From JBBECE01 sp964574935 (GTDB taxonomy: Bacteria; Pseudomonadota; Alphaproteobacteria; Rhizobiales; Devosiaceae): a DNA stretch of 49,084 nt. This document shows, piece by piece, positions 1 through 8,695 of the stretch (the stretch's first letter is position 1; every line of letters begins with the position of its first letter). Both the position numbers and the translations under genes were made by a program. The notes under the pieces are model-generated. The model was not told the origin of the DNA. It worked only from the letters and a program-made list of their open reading frames with translations, and searched no databases. The stretch lies in NCBI GenBank assembly GCA_964574935.1, contig CAZNOZ010000019.1:1-49084 (forward strand). The letters run 5' to 3'.

Positions 1-656
1 CGACTTGACCTCGAAGACCCCGTCGCCGATCTCAAGGACCGAAACATCGAAGGTCCCACCGCCCAGGTCGAAGACAGCGATGGTCCCGCCCTCGCGCTTT
101 TCGAGCCCGTAGGCCAGCGCCGCCGCGGTCGGCTCGTTGATGATCCTGAGCACGTCGAGCCCGGCGATCTTGCCGGCGTCCTTGGTCGCCTGGCGCTGCG
201 AATCGTTGAAGTAGGCCGGNNNNNNNNNNCCGGCACGGTGATGACCGCCTGCTCGACCTCCTCGCCGAGATAGGCCTCGGCGGTTTCCTTCATTTTCTGG
301 AGCACGAATGCGGAGATCTGCGAGGGCGAGTACTTCTCGCCATTGGCTTCCATCCAGGCGTCGCCATTGTCGGCCTTGATGATTTTGTAGGGGACGAGCT
401 TCTTGTCTTTTTCGACGGTCGGATCGTCGTGGCGCCGCCCGATCAGGCGCTTGATGGCAAAGAAAGTGTTTTCCGGATTGGTGACCGCCTGGCGCTTGGC
501 CGGCTGGCCGATCAGTCGATCGTCTTTGGTGAACGCGACCATCGACGGGGTGGTGCGGCCGCCTTCGGCGTTTTCGATGACCTTGGGGTCCTTGCCCTCC
601 ATGACCGCGACGCACGAATTGGTCGTGCCAAGGTCAATGCCAATGACTTTAGCCAT
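1..656 (-). CDS. dnaK: Molecular chaperone DnaK (Hsp70), N-terminal part; gene runs off the window
   Basis: ATP-dependent cytosolic chaperone that works with DnaJ and GrpE. Only the first ~215 residues of the nucleotide-binding domain are present. The reverse-strand translation starts MAKVIGIDLGTTNSCVAVM at the ATG at 656, with GAGAGG upstream as ribosome binding site. The phosphate-1 loop (IDLGTTNS), the segment INEPTAAALAYG and the DLGGGTFDVS motif are all recognisable. The reading frame is interrupted at 220-229 by ten Ns. The flanks read VITVP and AYFNDSQRQ and would be continuous in a normal Hsp70, so the break looks like an assembly artefact rather than a real lesion. The gene is divergent from alkB and has an RpoH-type promoter (see 772-803). 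Identification is certain; the C-terminal part is outside the window. Confidence 0.97.
   Translation of the reverse strand, partial: MAKVIGIDLGTTNSCVAVMEGKDPKVIENAEGGRTTPSMVAFTKDDRLIGQPAKRQAVTNPENTFFAIKRLIGRRHDDPTVEKDKKLVPYKIIKADNGDAWMEANGEKYSPSQISAFVLQKMKETAEAYLGEEVEQAVITVPXXXXRPTSTIRSARRPRTPARSPGSTCSGSSTSRPRRRWPTGSKSARAGPSLSSTWAVGPSMFRSLRSATGSSRSS
220..229. other. Run of 10 N inside dnaK (assembly gap)
   Basis: Ten undetermined bases. The sequence before the gap ends in CCGG and the sequence after begins with CCGG. Collapsing gap and duplicate to a single CCGG restores the conserved Hsp70 reading VTVPAYFNDSQ exactly. The gap is therefore probably a scaffolding spacer over a 4-bp overlap, adding 14 false bases. 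Confidence 0.9.
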
Positions 657-771
657 TTTCTACCTCTCTTCGGCGGGCCCTCCGAAAGCCCCGTTGCCGG
701 CAGCTTTCAACGGTCAACTGACCACTGGGGCCCCTCTTGGGCGAATTCGGTCACCTGACGTGACTTCCCGG

Positions 772-803
772 CGTATATAAGGGCGCCCCAAATTCGCTTC
801 AAG
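772..803 (-). promoter_or_regulatory. Heat-shock (RpoH, sigma-32) promoter of dnaK
   Basis: On the reverse strand the sequence reads CTTG (803-800), 18 bases, then CTTATATACG (781-772). This matches every specified position of the alphaproteobacterial sigma-32 consensus CTTG-N17/18-CYTATNTNNG. It would give a dnaK leader of roughly 110 nt. No CIRCE element (TTAGCACTC-N9-GAGTGCTAA) is visible here, so dnaK looks RpoH-controlled rather than HrcA-controlled. Confidence 0.85.
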
Positions 804-850
804 CGCGCATCCCGGCAATTCTGCCGGGTTCTGCAAGGCCTTGCCCTTCG

Positions 851-1516
851 ATGGCCCTCGCGGCGCCCGCGGATACGCGATCGGTCAACCAAGGCGCACG
901 GCCCATGCGGCATCTGCCCGCCCATCTCGATGCCCCCGCGCAATCGGCTCTGCTGGCCGAGCTCATCCCGCTTCTCGCCCGCGTCCCCTTCTTCACCCCG
1001 ACAATGCCGCGCACGGGCAAGCCCTTTTCGGTCCGCATGAGCAATCTTGGCCCGCTCGGCTGGGTGTCCGACCGGGACGGCTATCGCTACCAGCCAACCC
1101 ATCCTGCGACCGGCGAGAGCTGGCCGCCCATTCCCGTCTCGCTCCTTGAGCTCTGGGACGAACTCGCGGCCTATCCGGCGCCGCCCCAGGCGTGCCTGAT
1201 CAACCACTATCCGCCCGGCGCCAGGATGGGCCTGCATCAGGACCGCGACGAGGTGGCCGACGCCCCCGTGGTCTCGGTGTCGTTGGGCGATCGCGCCCGC
1301 TTCCGCGTCGGCGGCACAACCCGTCGCGGCCCGACCCGCGCGGTCACCCTCAACTCCGGTGATGTGGTGGTTCTCGAGGGCGCCACCAGGCTTGCCTACC
1401 ATGGCATCGACCGCATCTGGCCGGTGACCTCGGATCTGTTGGAGCGGTGGCCCGACCTCTTCCCCGGCGGCGGCCGCCTTAATCTGACGCTGAGAAGGGT
1501 CGATCCGCCCGTCTGA
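851..1516 (+). CDS. alkB: Alpha-ketoglutarate-dependent DNA repair dioxygenase AlkB
   Basis: Fe(II)/2-oxoglutarate dioxygenase that removes alkyl lesions such as 1-methyladenine and 3-methylcytosine from DNA by oxidative demethylation. The 221-residue product has the full active-site set: H129-x-D131 (in MGLHQDRDE), distal H184 (AYHGID) and the 2-oxoglutarate-binding RxNxTxR at R209-R215 (RLNLTLR). This spacing is very close to E. coli AlkB. The N-terminus is uncertain: ATG 851 and ATG 905 are both in frame with weak ribosome binding sites. The gene sits between dnaK (divergent) and grpE (convergent, ten bases between the stop codons). No Ada-type or SOS box is evident in front of it. Confidence 0.93.
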   Translation: MALAAPADTRSVNQGARPMRHLPAHLDAPAQSALLAELIPLLARVPFFTPTMPRTGKPFSVRMSNLGPLGWVSDRDGYRYQPTHPATGESWPPIPVSLLELWDELAAYPAPPQACLINHYPPGARMGLHQDRDEVADAPVVSVSLGDRARFRVGGTTRRGPTRAVTLNSGDVVVLEGATRLAYHGIDRIWPVTSDLLERWPDLFPGGGRLNLTLRRVDPPV

Positions 1517-1526
1517 GGCAACCGGC

Positions 1527-2174
1527 TCAGACCGACTTGTCGATCCCGCCGTCGCCCGGCTCGTCGGACTCCGCTTCACCGCTGGCCGGCCCCTGTTCCG
1601 ACGGCCGCGCCTTGCGCGCCACCGCGACCATCGCCGGCCTGAGCATCCGCTCGCCGATGAGGTAGCCGGACTGCACCACCTCGACGACGGTGCCGTCATC
1701 GGCGTCGGTGTCGGCGACCTCGAACATTGCCTGATGCAGATGCGGGTCGAACCGCTCGCCCTTCGGGTCGATACGGGAAATGCCGTGCTTTTCGAGGAGC
1801 CGCTGCATTTCCCGCTCGGTAAGCTCGATGCCCTCGATCAGCGCCTTCAGCGTCCCCTCGGCGCCGTGGCGCTCCCTCTCCGGCAGCGCGCTCAGCGCCC
1901 GGCTGACGCTGTCGGAAGCGGTGAGCATGTCGCGGGCGAATCCGGAGATCGCATACTGGCGGGCGTCGGCCAGCTCCCGCGCCGTGCGCTTTCTGATGTT
2001 GTCAATTTCGGCCGCGGCGCGCAGCAACTGCTCGCGAAGCTCGGCCTTTTCGGCCTCCAGCCGCGCCACCGGATCTGCGGTCTCGGCGCCGCCGTCAGCC
2101 GACGGCTCGGCGCGGTTCTCGTTAGCGACCTCGGCGTCGGATGCCTCGCCGCGAATGTCGTCGTCGTCGATCAT
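1527..2174 (-). CDS. grpE: Nucleotide exchange factor GrpE
   Basis: Cofactor of DnaK that drives ADP release; acts as a dimer in the cytosol. The product has 215 residues: an acidic low-complexity N-terminus (residues 1-35), a long coiled coil starting at PVARLEAEKAELREQ (about 35-100) with the IDNIRKRTARE segment, and the C-terminal beta domain with the family signature around FDPHLHQAMFEV, ending in GYLIGERMLRPAMVAVAR. A charged tail of about 25 residues follows. It lies 63 bp downstream of hrcA on the same strand, the usual heat-shock pair, and probably shares hrcA's promoter. Confidence 0.97.
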   Translation of the reverse strand: MIDDDDIRGEASDAEVANENRAEPSADGGAETADPVARLEAEKAELREQLLRAAAEIDNIRKRTARELADARQYAISGFARDMLTASDSVSRALSALPERERHGAEGTLKALIEGIELTEREMQRLLEKHGISRIDPKGERFDPHLHQAMFEVADTDADDGTVVEVVQSGYLIGERMLRPAMVAVARKARPSEQGPASGEAESDEPGDGGIDKSV

Positions 2175-2237
2175 CGCCGGAAATTCTGCAAAATGGAGCG
2201 GAGGTGACCGTGCATATCGGCCAACGGCACGAAGAAT

Positions 2238-3329
2238 TCAAGCGCTTTGCCGCGGCCCGCCGATCAGTTGCGAGACCACCTGCGCGGTATAGTCCACCAC
2301 CGGCACGATGCGGGCATAGTTGAGCCGGGTCGGCCCGATCACCCCGACGACCCCGATCACCTTCTCGGCCGCGTCGCGATACGGGCTGACGATGACCGAG
2401 GAGCCCGAAAGGGCAAACAGCTTGTTTTCCGAACCGATGAAGATCCTCACCCCTTCGGCGGCCTCGGCCTCACCGAGGATCTCGATCAGCGCCTGCTTGG
2501 ATTCCAGCTCGTCGAAAAGCTCCCGGACCTGCTTGATCTCCTCTGACGCCATGGCCTCGGCAATGAGATTGGCCCGGCCCCTGACGATCAGCGTCGGGCT
2601 GGACGCCGACTGCGCCGCCGAGATCGTCGCCAGCCCCGCTTCCACCAGCTTGCCGGTCAATTCGTCCAGTTCGGCCTGCTGGCGGGCGCGCTGCCGGTCC
2701 AGCAGCTTGCGCGCCTCGGCCAGCGTCCGCCCCACGACATGGTGGTTGAGATAGTTGGCCGCCTGGTTGAGGGCTCCCGCCTCCAACCCGGCCGGCAGGG
2801 CGAAGACCCGGTTTTCCACCTGCCCGTCCTCGCCCACCAGAACCGCCAGCGCGGCTTCCGGGTCCAGACGCACGAACTCGATATGCCTGAGCACCGGGTC
2901 CGCCTTGGAGGCGATGACCAGTCCGGCGCCGTGGCTGAGCCCGCTGAGCACAGTGCTCGCCTCGGTCAGCAGGTCCTCCACGTTGCCGGCGTCGGCAGTG
3001 TGCTCGATCGAGCGCGCGATCGCCAGGCGGTCGGTTTCGTCCATGCCGCCGATTTCCAGCATCGCGTCGACGAAGAACCTGAGGCCCCGCTGCGTCGGCG
3101 CGCGGCCGGCGGAGGTGTGCGGCGCCGCGATCAGCCCGAGATCCTCGAGGTCCGCCATCACGTTGCGTACCGAGGCGGGGCTCAGCGACACCTCGAGCAT
3201 GCGCGAAAGCTGTCGCGAGCCCACCGGCCGGCCGGTCTCGAGGTAGAGGCCCACCAGCCGCCGGAAAATCTCCTGCGCGCGTTCGTTCAGGGCGCTCAAA
3301 AAATCGTCGTTGTCGGTCTGGGGCGCCAA
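2238..3329 (-). CDS. hrcA: Heat-inducible transcriptional repressor HrcA
   Basis: Repressor that binds CIRCE elements, usually in front of groESL. The sequence shows the N-terminal winged helix (LNERAQEIFRRLVGLYLETGRPVGSRQLSR, with the SPASVRNVMADLEDLGLI recognition region) and the C-terminal part ending GVIGPTRLNYARIVPVVDYTA, typical of HrcA. I place the start at TTG 3329 because GCGAGG stands 6 bases upstream, giving 363 aa, close to family length. A second TTG at 3299 is possible. The frame is open back to an ATG at 3449, but that ATG lies upstream of the candidate promoter at 3357-3388 and would add about 40 residues without family resemblance. grpE follows on the same strand. Confidence 0.93.
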   Translation of the reverse strand: MAPQTDNDDFLSALNERAQEIFRRLVGLYLETGRPVGSRQLSRMLEVSLSPASVRNVMADLEDLGLIAAPHTSAGRAPTQRGLRFFVDAMLEIGGMDETDRLAIARSIEHTADAGNVEDLLTEASTVLSGLSHGAGLVIASKADPVLRHIEFVRLDPEAALAVLVGEDGQVENRVFALPAGLEAGALNQAANYLNHHVVGRTLAEARKLLDRQRARQQAELDELTGKLVEAGLATISAAQSASSPTLIVRGRANLIAEAMASEEIKQVRELFDELESKQALIEILGEAEAAEGVRIFIGSENKLFALSGSSVIVSPYRDAAEKVIGVVGVIGPTRLNYARIVPVVDYTAQVVSQLIGGPRQSA

Positions 3330-3356
3330 TTGATGCCTCGCCTGGTCTTTGCTGCG

Positions 3357-3388
3357 GCTATGTAGGCTCTGTTGCGGGCGTCGCCAAG
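3357..3388 (-). promoter_or_regulatory. Candidate RpoH-type promoter for hrcA-grpE
   Basis: The reverse strand reads CTTG (3388-3385), 18 bases, then CCTACATAGC (3366-3357). This fits CTTG-N18-CYTATNTNNG except for two -10 positions. It also supports the short TTG start of hrcA, since it lies just upstream of 3329. It is weaker than the dnaK promoter and could be a chance match. Confidence 0.45.
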
Positions 3389-3407
3389 CGCGCCCGAGCC
3401 GCCTCGC

Positions 3408-3436
3408 TTGTCGATCCGAACTGTAAACGCTATGAG
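3408..3436 (+). promoter_or_regulatory. Candidate sigma-70 promoter for rph-rdgB-hemW
   Basis: TTGTCG (3408-3413), a 17-base spacer and TATGAG (3431-3436) stand 36 bp upstream of the rph start codon. Each hexamer matches consensus at 4 of 6 positions. Confidence 0.4.
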
Positions 3437-3472
3437 GCTCCAACTCCATTCGCCGGCGAGAGGGGACATCTC

Positions 3473-4189
<717 letters not shown>

Positions 4190-4831
4190 ATGGAGGCCCC
4201 GAACCTGAAGCGGGGGCAGCGGCTGGTGATCGCCACCCACAATTCCGGCAAGCTGCGCGAGATCGCCGACCTGCTCGCCCCCTTCGGCTTGTCCCTCGTC
4301 TCCGCCGCCGAGCTCGGCCTCGACGAGCCCGAGGAGTCGGGCACCGATTTCGCCGACAACGCCTGCCTGAAAGCCTGCGCCGCCGCCCTTGCGTCCGGGG
4401 CGTTCGCCCTCGCCGACGATTCCGGGCTCACCGTCGACGCCCTGGGCGGGGCGCCCGGCATCAGGTCCGCTCGCTGGGCGGGACCCGGGCGCGATTTCGG
4501 CGCCGCCATGGAAAAGGTGAACAAGGCGCTCGAAGCCGCCGGCGCCAACGCCCCGGCCGACCGCCGCGCCGCGTTCGTGGCGGTCCTGTGCCTGGCCGCC
4601 CCGGACGGCCAATGCGCTTCATTCGAGGGCAAGGTCGAAGGCACCCTGGTCTGGCCGCCGCGCGGCGAGAGGGGTTTCGGCTACGACCCGATCTTCCTGC
4701 CCGACGGCCACACCCGTACCTTCGGGGAGATGGACGCGGCCGAAAAGCACGCCTACGCGCCGGGCAAGCCGGGGCTTTCGCACCGCGCCCGGGCGTTCGC
4801 CAAATTTGTCGAGGCCTGCTGTGAGCGATGA
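4190..4831 (+). CDS. rdgB: Non-canonical purine NTP pyrophosphatase (RdgB/HAM1)
   Basis: Hydrolyses dITP, ITP and XTP to monophosphates and so keeps deaminated purines out of DNA. The 213-residue product has the N-terminal substrate loop ATHNSGKLREI, the metal/catalytic segment ALADDSGLTVDALGGAPGIRSARWAG, the FGYDPIF motif and the C-terminal SHR signature (LSHRARAFAKF). The start ATG abuts the rph stop codon, and the 3' end overlaps hemW by 11 bp, so translation is probably coupled on both sides. Confidence 0.97.
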   Translation: MEAPNLKRGQRLVIATHNSGKLREIADLLAPFGLSLVSAAELGLDEPEESGTDFADNACLKACAAALASGAFALADDSGLTVDALGGAPGIRSARWAGPGRDFGAAMEKVNKALEAAGANAPADRRAAFVAVLCLAAPDGQCASFEGKVEGTLVWPPRGERGFGYDPIFLPDGHTRTFGEMDAAEKHAYAPGKPGLSHRARAFAKFVEACCER

Positions 4832-5975
4832 GCCCGCCACCTTCGGGGTCTATGTCCACTGGCCATTCTGTCTGGCCAAGTGCCCCTATTGCGACTTCAA
4901 TTCGCACGTCCATCACGGCGCCTTCGACGAGGACGAATTCGTCGCCGCGTATCTCACCGAACTCGCCACCGTTGCGGCCCGTGTGCCCTCACGCACCGCC
5001 ACTTCGGTCTATTTCGGCGGCGGCACCCCCTCGCTGATGAGCGACAAGGCGGTCGCGACCATCCTCGAGGCGATCGCGACGCACTGGCACCTCGACCCAC
5101 AGGCCGAGATCACCCTGGAAGCCAATCCCACAAGCGTCGAGGCGGCGCGCTTCCGCGGCTATCGCGCCGCCGGCGTCAACCGCCTGTCGCTGGGCGTCCA
5201 GTCGCTGGTCGAAGACGACCTGGCGGCCCTGGGCCGTCAGCACTCCGTCGCCGAAGCCGTCGCTGCCCTGCGCCTGGCGCAGTCGGTCTACGATCGGGTC
5301 AGCTTCGATCTCATCTATGCCCGCCCCGGCCAGACCCCTGAAGCCTGGCGCTACGAGCTCACGGAAGCCCTGGCGATGTCCTCCGGGCATCTGTCGGCCT
5401 ACCAGCTCACCATCGAACAGGGCACCCGCTTTTTCGATCTCTTCCAGGCCGGCCGGCTGGTGACCCCCGATCCCGGGACCGCCGCCGAACTTTTCGAAAT
5501 CACCCGGGAGCTGTGCGCCGCCACCGGCCTGCCCGCCTACGAAATCTCCAATTTCGCGCGCCCCGGCCAGCAAAGCCGCCACAATTTGGTCTACTGGCGC
5601 TACGGCGAATATGCCGGCATCGGCCCGGGCGCCCACGGTCGGCTGATTGTCGACGGCGCGCGCCACGCCACCGCCACCGAAAAGCGCCCCTTCGAATGGG
5701 CCGCCCGGGTCTCCCGCGACGGCCACGGGCTCGTCGTCGACGAGCCGCTTTCGACCGCCGAGGAGGCCGACGAATATCTCCTGATGGGGCTCCGCCTCGC
5801 CGCCGGCGTCAACCCCGAGCGTTACCGTTCGCTGGCCGGGCGGCCGCTTCGCCCGTCCCAGATCGAGGCGCTCGCGGATGTCGGGTTCATCCGCGCGCTG
5901 CCCGACGGCAATCTCGCGGTTACCGACAAGGGGTGGCTGGTTCTCGACGCGGTCGTCGCCGATCTCGCCGCCTGA
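4821..5975 (+). CDS. hemW: Radical SAM heme chaperone HemW
   Basis: HemN-related radical SAM protein that binds heme and delivers it to target proteins; older annotations call it coproporphyrinogen III oxidase. I place the start at GTG 4821 (384 aa) because GAGG lies 6 bases upstream. A TTG at 4806 is in frame but less well placed. The radical-SAM cluster ligands are C17-x3-C21-x2-C24 in HWPFCLAKCPYCDFN, followed by the glycine-rich YFGGGTPSLM motif. The C-terminal HemN_C region ends at VVADLAA. It is the last gene of the rph-rdgB-hemW unit and overlaps rdgB by 11 bp. The lipoprotein gene downstream is convergent, 15 bp away. Confidence 0.94.
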   Translation: MSDEPATFGVYVHWPFCLAKCPYCDFNSHVHHGAFDEDEFVAAYLTELATVAARVPSRTATSVYFGGGTPSLMSDKAVATILEAIATHWHLDPQAEITLEANPTSVEAARFRGYRAAGVNRLSLGVQSLVEDDLAALGRQHSVAEAVAALRLAQSVYDRVSFDLIYARPGQTPEAWRYELTEALAMSSGHLSAYQLTIEQGTRFFDLFQAGRLVTPDPGTAAELFEITRELCAATGLPAYEISNFARPGQQSRHNLVYWRYGEYAGIGPGAHGRLIVDGARHATATEKRPFEWAARVSRDGHGLVVDEPLSTAEEADEYLLMGLRLAAGVNPERYRSLAGRPLRPSQIEALADVGFIRALPDGNLAVTDKGWLVLDAVVADLAA

Positions 5976-5990
5976 GGCTGCCGCAGGGCC

Positions 5991-7271
5991 CTACTGAACC
6001 GGCTGCAGCCCGCCGCCGCTGACCGGCAACTTGGCTTGATCGACAATCTGATCGCCGCCGATGGTCACCTGCTTGATGACCAGGGCATGCTGGTTGGTGC
6101 CGTTCTCCAGAAACCGGAACACCCCGTCGCGGCCCTGGAACCCGCTCTCCCGGGTCAGCAGGGTCCGATCGTAGCGCGGGGCGGCGGTCGCCAGTGCGGT
6201 CGTGTTGGCCAGCAGCACCGCCGTGTAGGCGAAGGTCGAAAGCGGATGCGGGTCGCTGCCGAATGCCGCCACATATTCGGACCGCAGCCGCTCGTAGCCG
6301 GCGGGGTCGGGCGCCGGAAAATACGCCCCCGCCAGGAACGGCGTCTGCATGATGGTCGCGTCGCCGTCCCAGTCCTGCGATCCCAGGATCGTGATGGCAT
6401 TCTTGTCTACGCCCGCCCCTTGCAACAGCGCCGCGATCGAGGGCGCGGTCGCCCGGTCCGGCAGGAACACCGTATCGATGGCGCCGCTGAGCAGGAACGG
6501 TGCGAGCTGCACGACCGCCTGCTCGGCGTCCTCTTGGGTGGTGAACTGATAAAGGGCATTGACCGTCACCGCCTGCTGCGATGTGGCGACGGCGAAGGCC
6601 GCCTGCTGGATCTCGCCGAACGCCGAACGGGGGATCACGGCGGCGAACGAGCGCCGCCCGAGCCCGGTCGCGTAGGCCACCGAGCGCTGCGCCTCCGATT
6701 CGGGCAGGATATTGAGCAAATAGACCCCCGGCGCTGCCACGCCCGGGTTGTTGGAAAAGCCGATCAGCGGCACCCCTCTGGCCTGCGCGACGGCGCCCGC
6801 GGCCCTCACATTCTCGGCCCTGAGCGGTCCGAGGATGAGGCTCGCGCCTTCCGCGAGGGCTTCCGAAGCGACCTGCCGGGTGCGGCTGGCGTTTCCGGCG
6901 GTGTCCTTGATGACCAGGTGAATGTTCTCCTCGATCCCTTCCGATTGCGCGATGGTCTGCATGGCCAGACTCGCCGAGTTGCGCATCGACGCCGCGACGT
7001 CGGCAAGCCCCTCGGTGCCGGTGAGGGGAAGCAGCAGTGCCACCCTGACCGGCCCCGACCCGATCACCTGGCCTTCGACGAGCGGCAGCGTGCCGTCGCC
7101 GGCCGCGGTACCTGCCGAAGGCGCCGTCCGGGGGCCGAAAATATCGACCGAGGGACACGAGCCGAGCTGCGCGAGGATCAGGAAGGCGGCCGCCCACAGC
7201 GCCGCGAGATTGACCGCGCGCCATGAAGCGGCCGGATTGGCGATGGTGCCGGCCCGCACATCCGAAGCCAC
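5991..7271 (-). CDS. Penicillin-binding protein activator-like lipoprotein (periplasmic-binding fold)
   Basis: Predicted lipoprotein with a type I periplasmic-binding (leucine-binding-protein-like) domain. I choose GTG 7271 because AGGAG is 8 bases upstream; an ATG at 7307 would add 12 residues. From this start (426 aa) there is a hydrophobic signal (VNLAALWAAAFLILAQ) and a lipobox LGSC with C39 as the acylated cysteine. The binding domain starts at VRVALLLPLTGTEGLADVAASM. The gene is divergent from rsmI-yraN. E. coli has the same neighbourhood (rsmI-lpoA-yraN), where LpoA activates PBP1a, so the annotation penicillin-binding protein activator is reasonable. A sugar or amino-acid receptor role is not excluded, but no ABC transporter genes are nearby. 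Confidence 0.85.
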   Translation of the reverse strand: MASDVRAGTIANPAASWRAVNLAALWAAAFLILAQLGSCPSVDIFGPRTAPSAGTAAGDGTLPLVEGQVIGSGPVRVALLLPLTGTEGLADVAASMRNSASLAMQTIAQSEGIEENIHLVIKDTAGNASRTRQVASEALAEGASLILGPLRAENVRAAGAVAQARGVPLIGFSNNPGVAAPGVYLLNILPESEAQRSVAYATGLGRRSFAAVIPRSAFGEIQQAAFAVATSQQAVTVNALYQFTTQEDAEQAVVQLAPFLLSGAIDTVFLPDRATAPSIAALLQGAGVDKNAITILGSQDWDGDATIMQTPFLAGAYFPAPDPAGYERLRSEYVAAFGSDPHPLSTFAYTAVLLANTTALATAAPRYDRTLLTRESGFQGRDGVFRFLENGTNQHALVIKQVTIGGDQIVDQAKLPVSGGGLQPVQ

Positions 7272-7359
7272 GTTCAGCGCTCCTGTCGAAAATTCCGCCG
7301 CAGGCACCCATGGCGTTCCGCCGGGCCGCGGCCAAGCGAGCCAAAGGTGCGTGGGCTCA

Positions 7360-7388
7360 GCTATACAAAACCGGCCCGGGTGCTTAAA
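7360..7388 (-). promoter_or_regulatory. Candidate promoter of the lipoprotein gene
   Basis: The reverse strand reads TTTAAG (7388-7383), 17 bases, TATAGC (7365-7360). The -35 is poor and the -10 matches 4 of 6. It lies in the 151-bp divergent region with rsmI. I found no convincing promoter for rsmI in the same stretch. Confidence 0.35.
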
Positions 7389-7422
7389 GACTCAATCACC
7401 AATTATTAACCCGGCACTTGGG

Positions 7423-8307
7423 ATGGCCTCGGAGGTCTACGAAATCGGCGGCCAGCGGCACGTCGCGCCGGCTCTGGCCGCCGGGCTCTATGTTGTGGCG
7501 ACCCCGATCGGCAATCTGGCCGACATCACACTGAGGGCACTCGAGACCCTCGCCGCTTCCGATCTGATCCTGTGCGAGGACACAAGGACCTCGCGCACCC
7601 TGCTGACGCGCTACGCCATCGCGACGCCGCGTCAGGCCTATCACGAACACAACGAAACCGGGCTGATCGATGCCGTCCTCGCCCGTATCGGCAAGGGTGA
7701 GGCGGTGGCCCTGATTTCCGATGCCGGCACTCCGCTCATCTCCGATCCGGGCCTGCCGCTCGTCCGCGCGGCCCGGGAACGCGGCATTGCGGTCACCGCC
7801 CTGCCGGGCCCCTCGGCGCTTCTCGCGGCGCTCGCCACCGCGGGTCTGCCCACCGACCGTTTCATCTTCGTCGGCTTTGTGCCGGCACGGCAGGCGGCTC
7901 GCGCCAAAACCCTGGCGCCGCTCGCGACACGGCCGGAGACTCTCGTGTTCTATGAGGCGGCGCGGCGGCTGCCGGCGTCGCTTGCCGCATTGGCGGAGGC
8001 GTTCGGCGGCGACCGGCCGGCCGCCGTCGCCCGCGAGCTCACCAAGAAGTTCGAGACCCACTACGCCGGGACGCTCGGCGAGCTCGCCGGCCGACTGACC
8101 GACGCCGATCTCAAGGGCGAGGCGGTGATCGTGGTCGGCGGTGCGCCGGCCGCTCCCGATGCCGGCGAATGGCGGGCGGCGCTGGCCGAACTCGTCGCCG
8201 ACCGGCCCCTGAAGGAAGCCGTCGACGAGATCGCCGCGTCTTTCGATGTGTCCCGCCGCCAGGTCTACCAGGCGGCGCTTTCCCTCAGGCGCGCCGCCGA
8301 TGGCTAG
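7423..8307 (+). CDS. rsmI: 16S rRNA (cytidine-1402-2'-O)-methyltransferase RsmI
   Basis: SAM-dependent methyltransferase that modifies C1402 in the ribosomal decoding centre. The 294-residue product has the tetrapyrrole-methylase fold with LYVVATPIGNLADITLRAL, the EDTRTSRTLL segment, ALISDAGTPLISDPG and LPGPSALLAALATAG, and a C-terminal helix-turn-helix-like tail (FDVSRRQVYQAAL). The chosen ATG at 7423 places the N-terminus just before the conserved domain; an open frame further upstream overlaps the divergent lipoprotein gene and shows no family similarity. The 3' end overlaps yraN by 8 bp. Confidence 0.96.
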   Translation: MASEVYEIGGQRHVAPALAAGLYVVATPIGNLADITLRALETLAASDLILCEDTRTSRTLLTRYAIATPRQAYHEHNETGLIDAVLARIGKGEAVALISDAGTPLISDPGLPLVRAARERGIAVTALPGPSALLAALATAGLPTDRFIFVGFVPARQAARAKTLAPLATRPETLVFYEAARRLPASLAALAEAFGGDRPAAVARELTKKFETHYAGTLGELAGRLTDADLKGEAVIVVGGAPAAPDAGEWRAALAELVADRPLKEAVDEIAASFDVSRRQVYQAALSLRRAADG

Positions 8308-8695
8308 GCGCCCCGCCGCCCGCCGCCGCGCCGAACGGTTCGGCCGGCTCGGTGAGTTGGTTGCCGCGATGTGGCTTGTCGCGTCCGGCTACCGCATCCG
8401 CGCCATGCGGGCGCGCACACCGGTCGGCGAGATCGACCTTGTCGCCTCGCGGGGCACGACGCTGGCCTTCGTCGAGGTCAAGTCGCGCCGCACCGCCGCC
8501 GATCGCGACGTGGCCTTTGCCGCCGTCAACCGCTCGCGCATCGCCTCGGCCGCCGCCTGGTGGCTCGCCGCCAACCCCCGCTTTTCACAATCCAGCATGC
8601 GATTCGATGTCATCGGACTTGCACCGATGTCGCTGCCCCGGCATGTCAAGGGAGCGTTCGATGCCGACGACGGGAGGAGGGCCAGATGGCGCTGA
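8300..8695 (+). CDS. yraN: UPF0102 family protein YraN (predicted nuclease fold)
   Basis: A 131-residue basic protein of the YraN/UPF0102 family, which has a PD-(D/E)XK nuclease-like fold; its cellular role is not established. The signature residues E44, D46, E59 and K61 are present in GEIDLVASRGTTLAFVEVKSR. It overlaps rsmI by 8 bp at its start and gshB by 10 bp at its end, implying one polycistronic message. Conservation of rsmI-yraN pairing across proteobacteria supports the call. Confidence 0.93.
   Translation: MARRPAARRRAERFGRLGELVAAMWLVASGYRIRAMRARTPVGEIDLVASRGTTLAFVEVKSRRTAADRDVAFAAVNRSRIASAAAWWLAANPRFSQSSMRFDVIGLAPMSLPRHVKGAFDADDGRRARWR

Noticed and set aside
707..1699. Long open frame antisense to alkB and the end of grpE
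   Set aside because: Arg/Gly/Ala-rich translation with no recognisable domain; produced by high GC opposite a clear alkB gene.
3330..3472. CIRCE element in the hrcA/rph region, or near dnaK
   Set aside because: No TTAGCACTC-N9-GAGTGCTAA or near match was found in the intergenic regions around dnaK, grpE, hrcA or rph.
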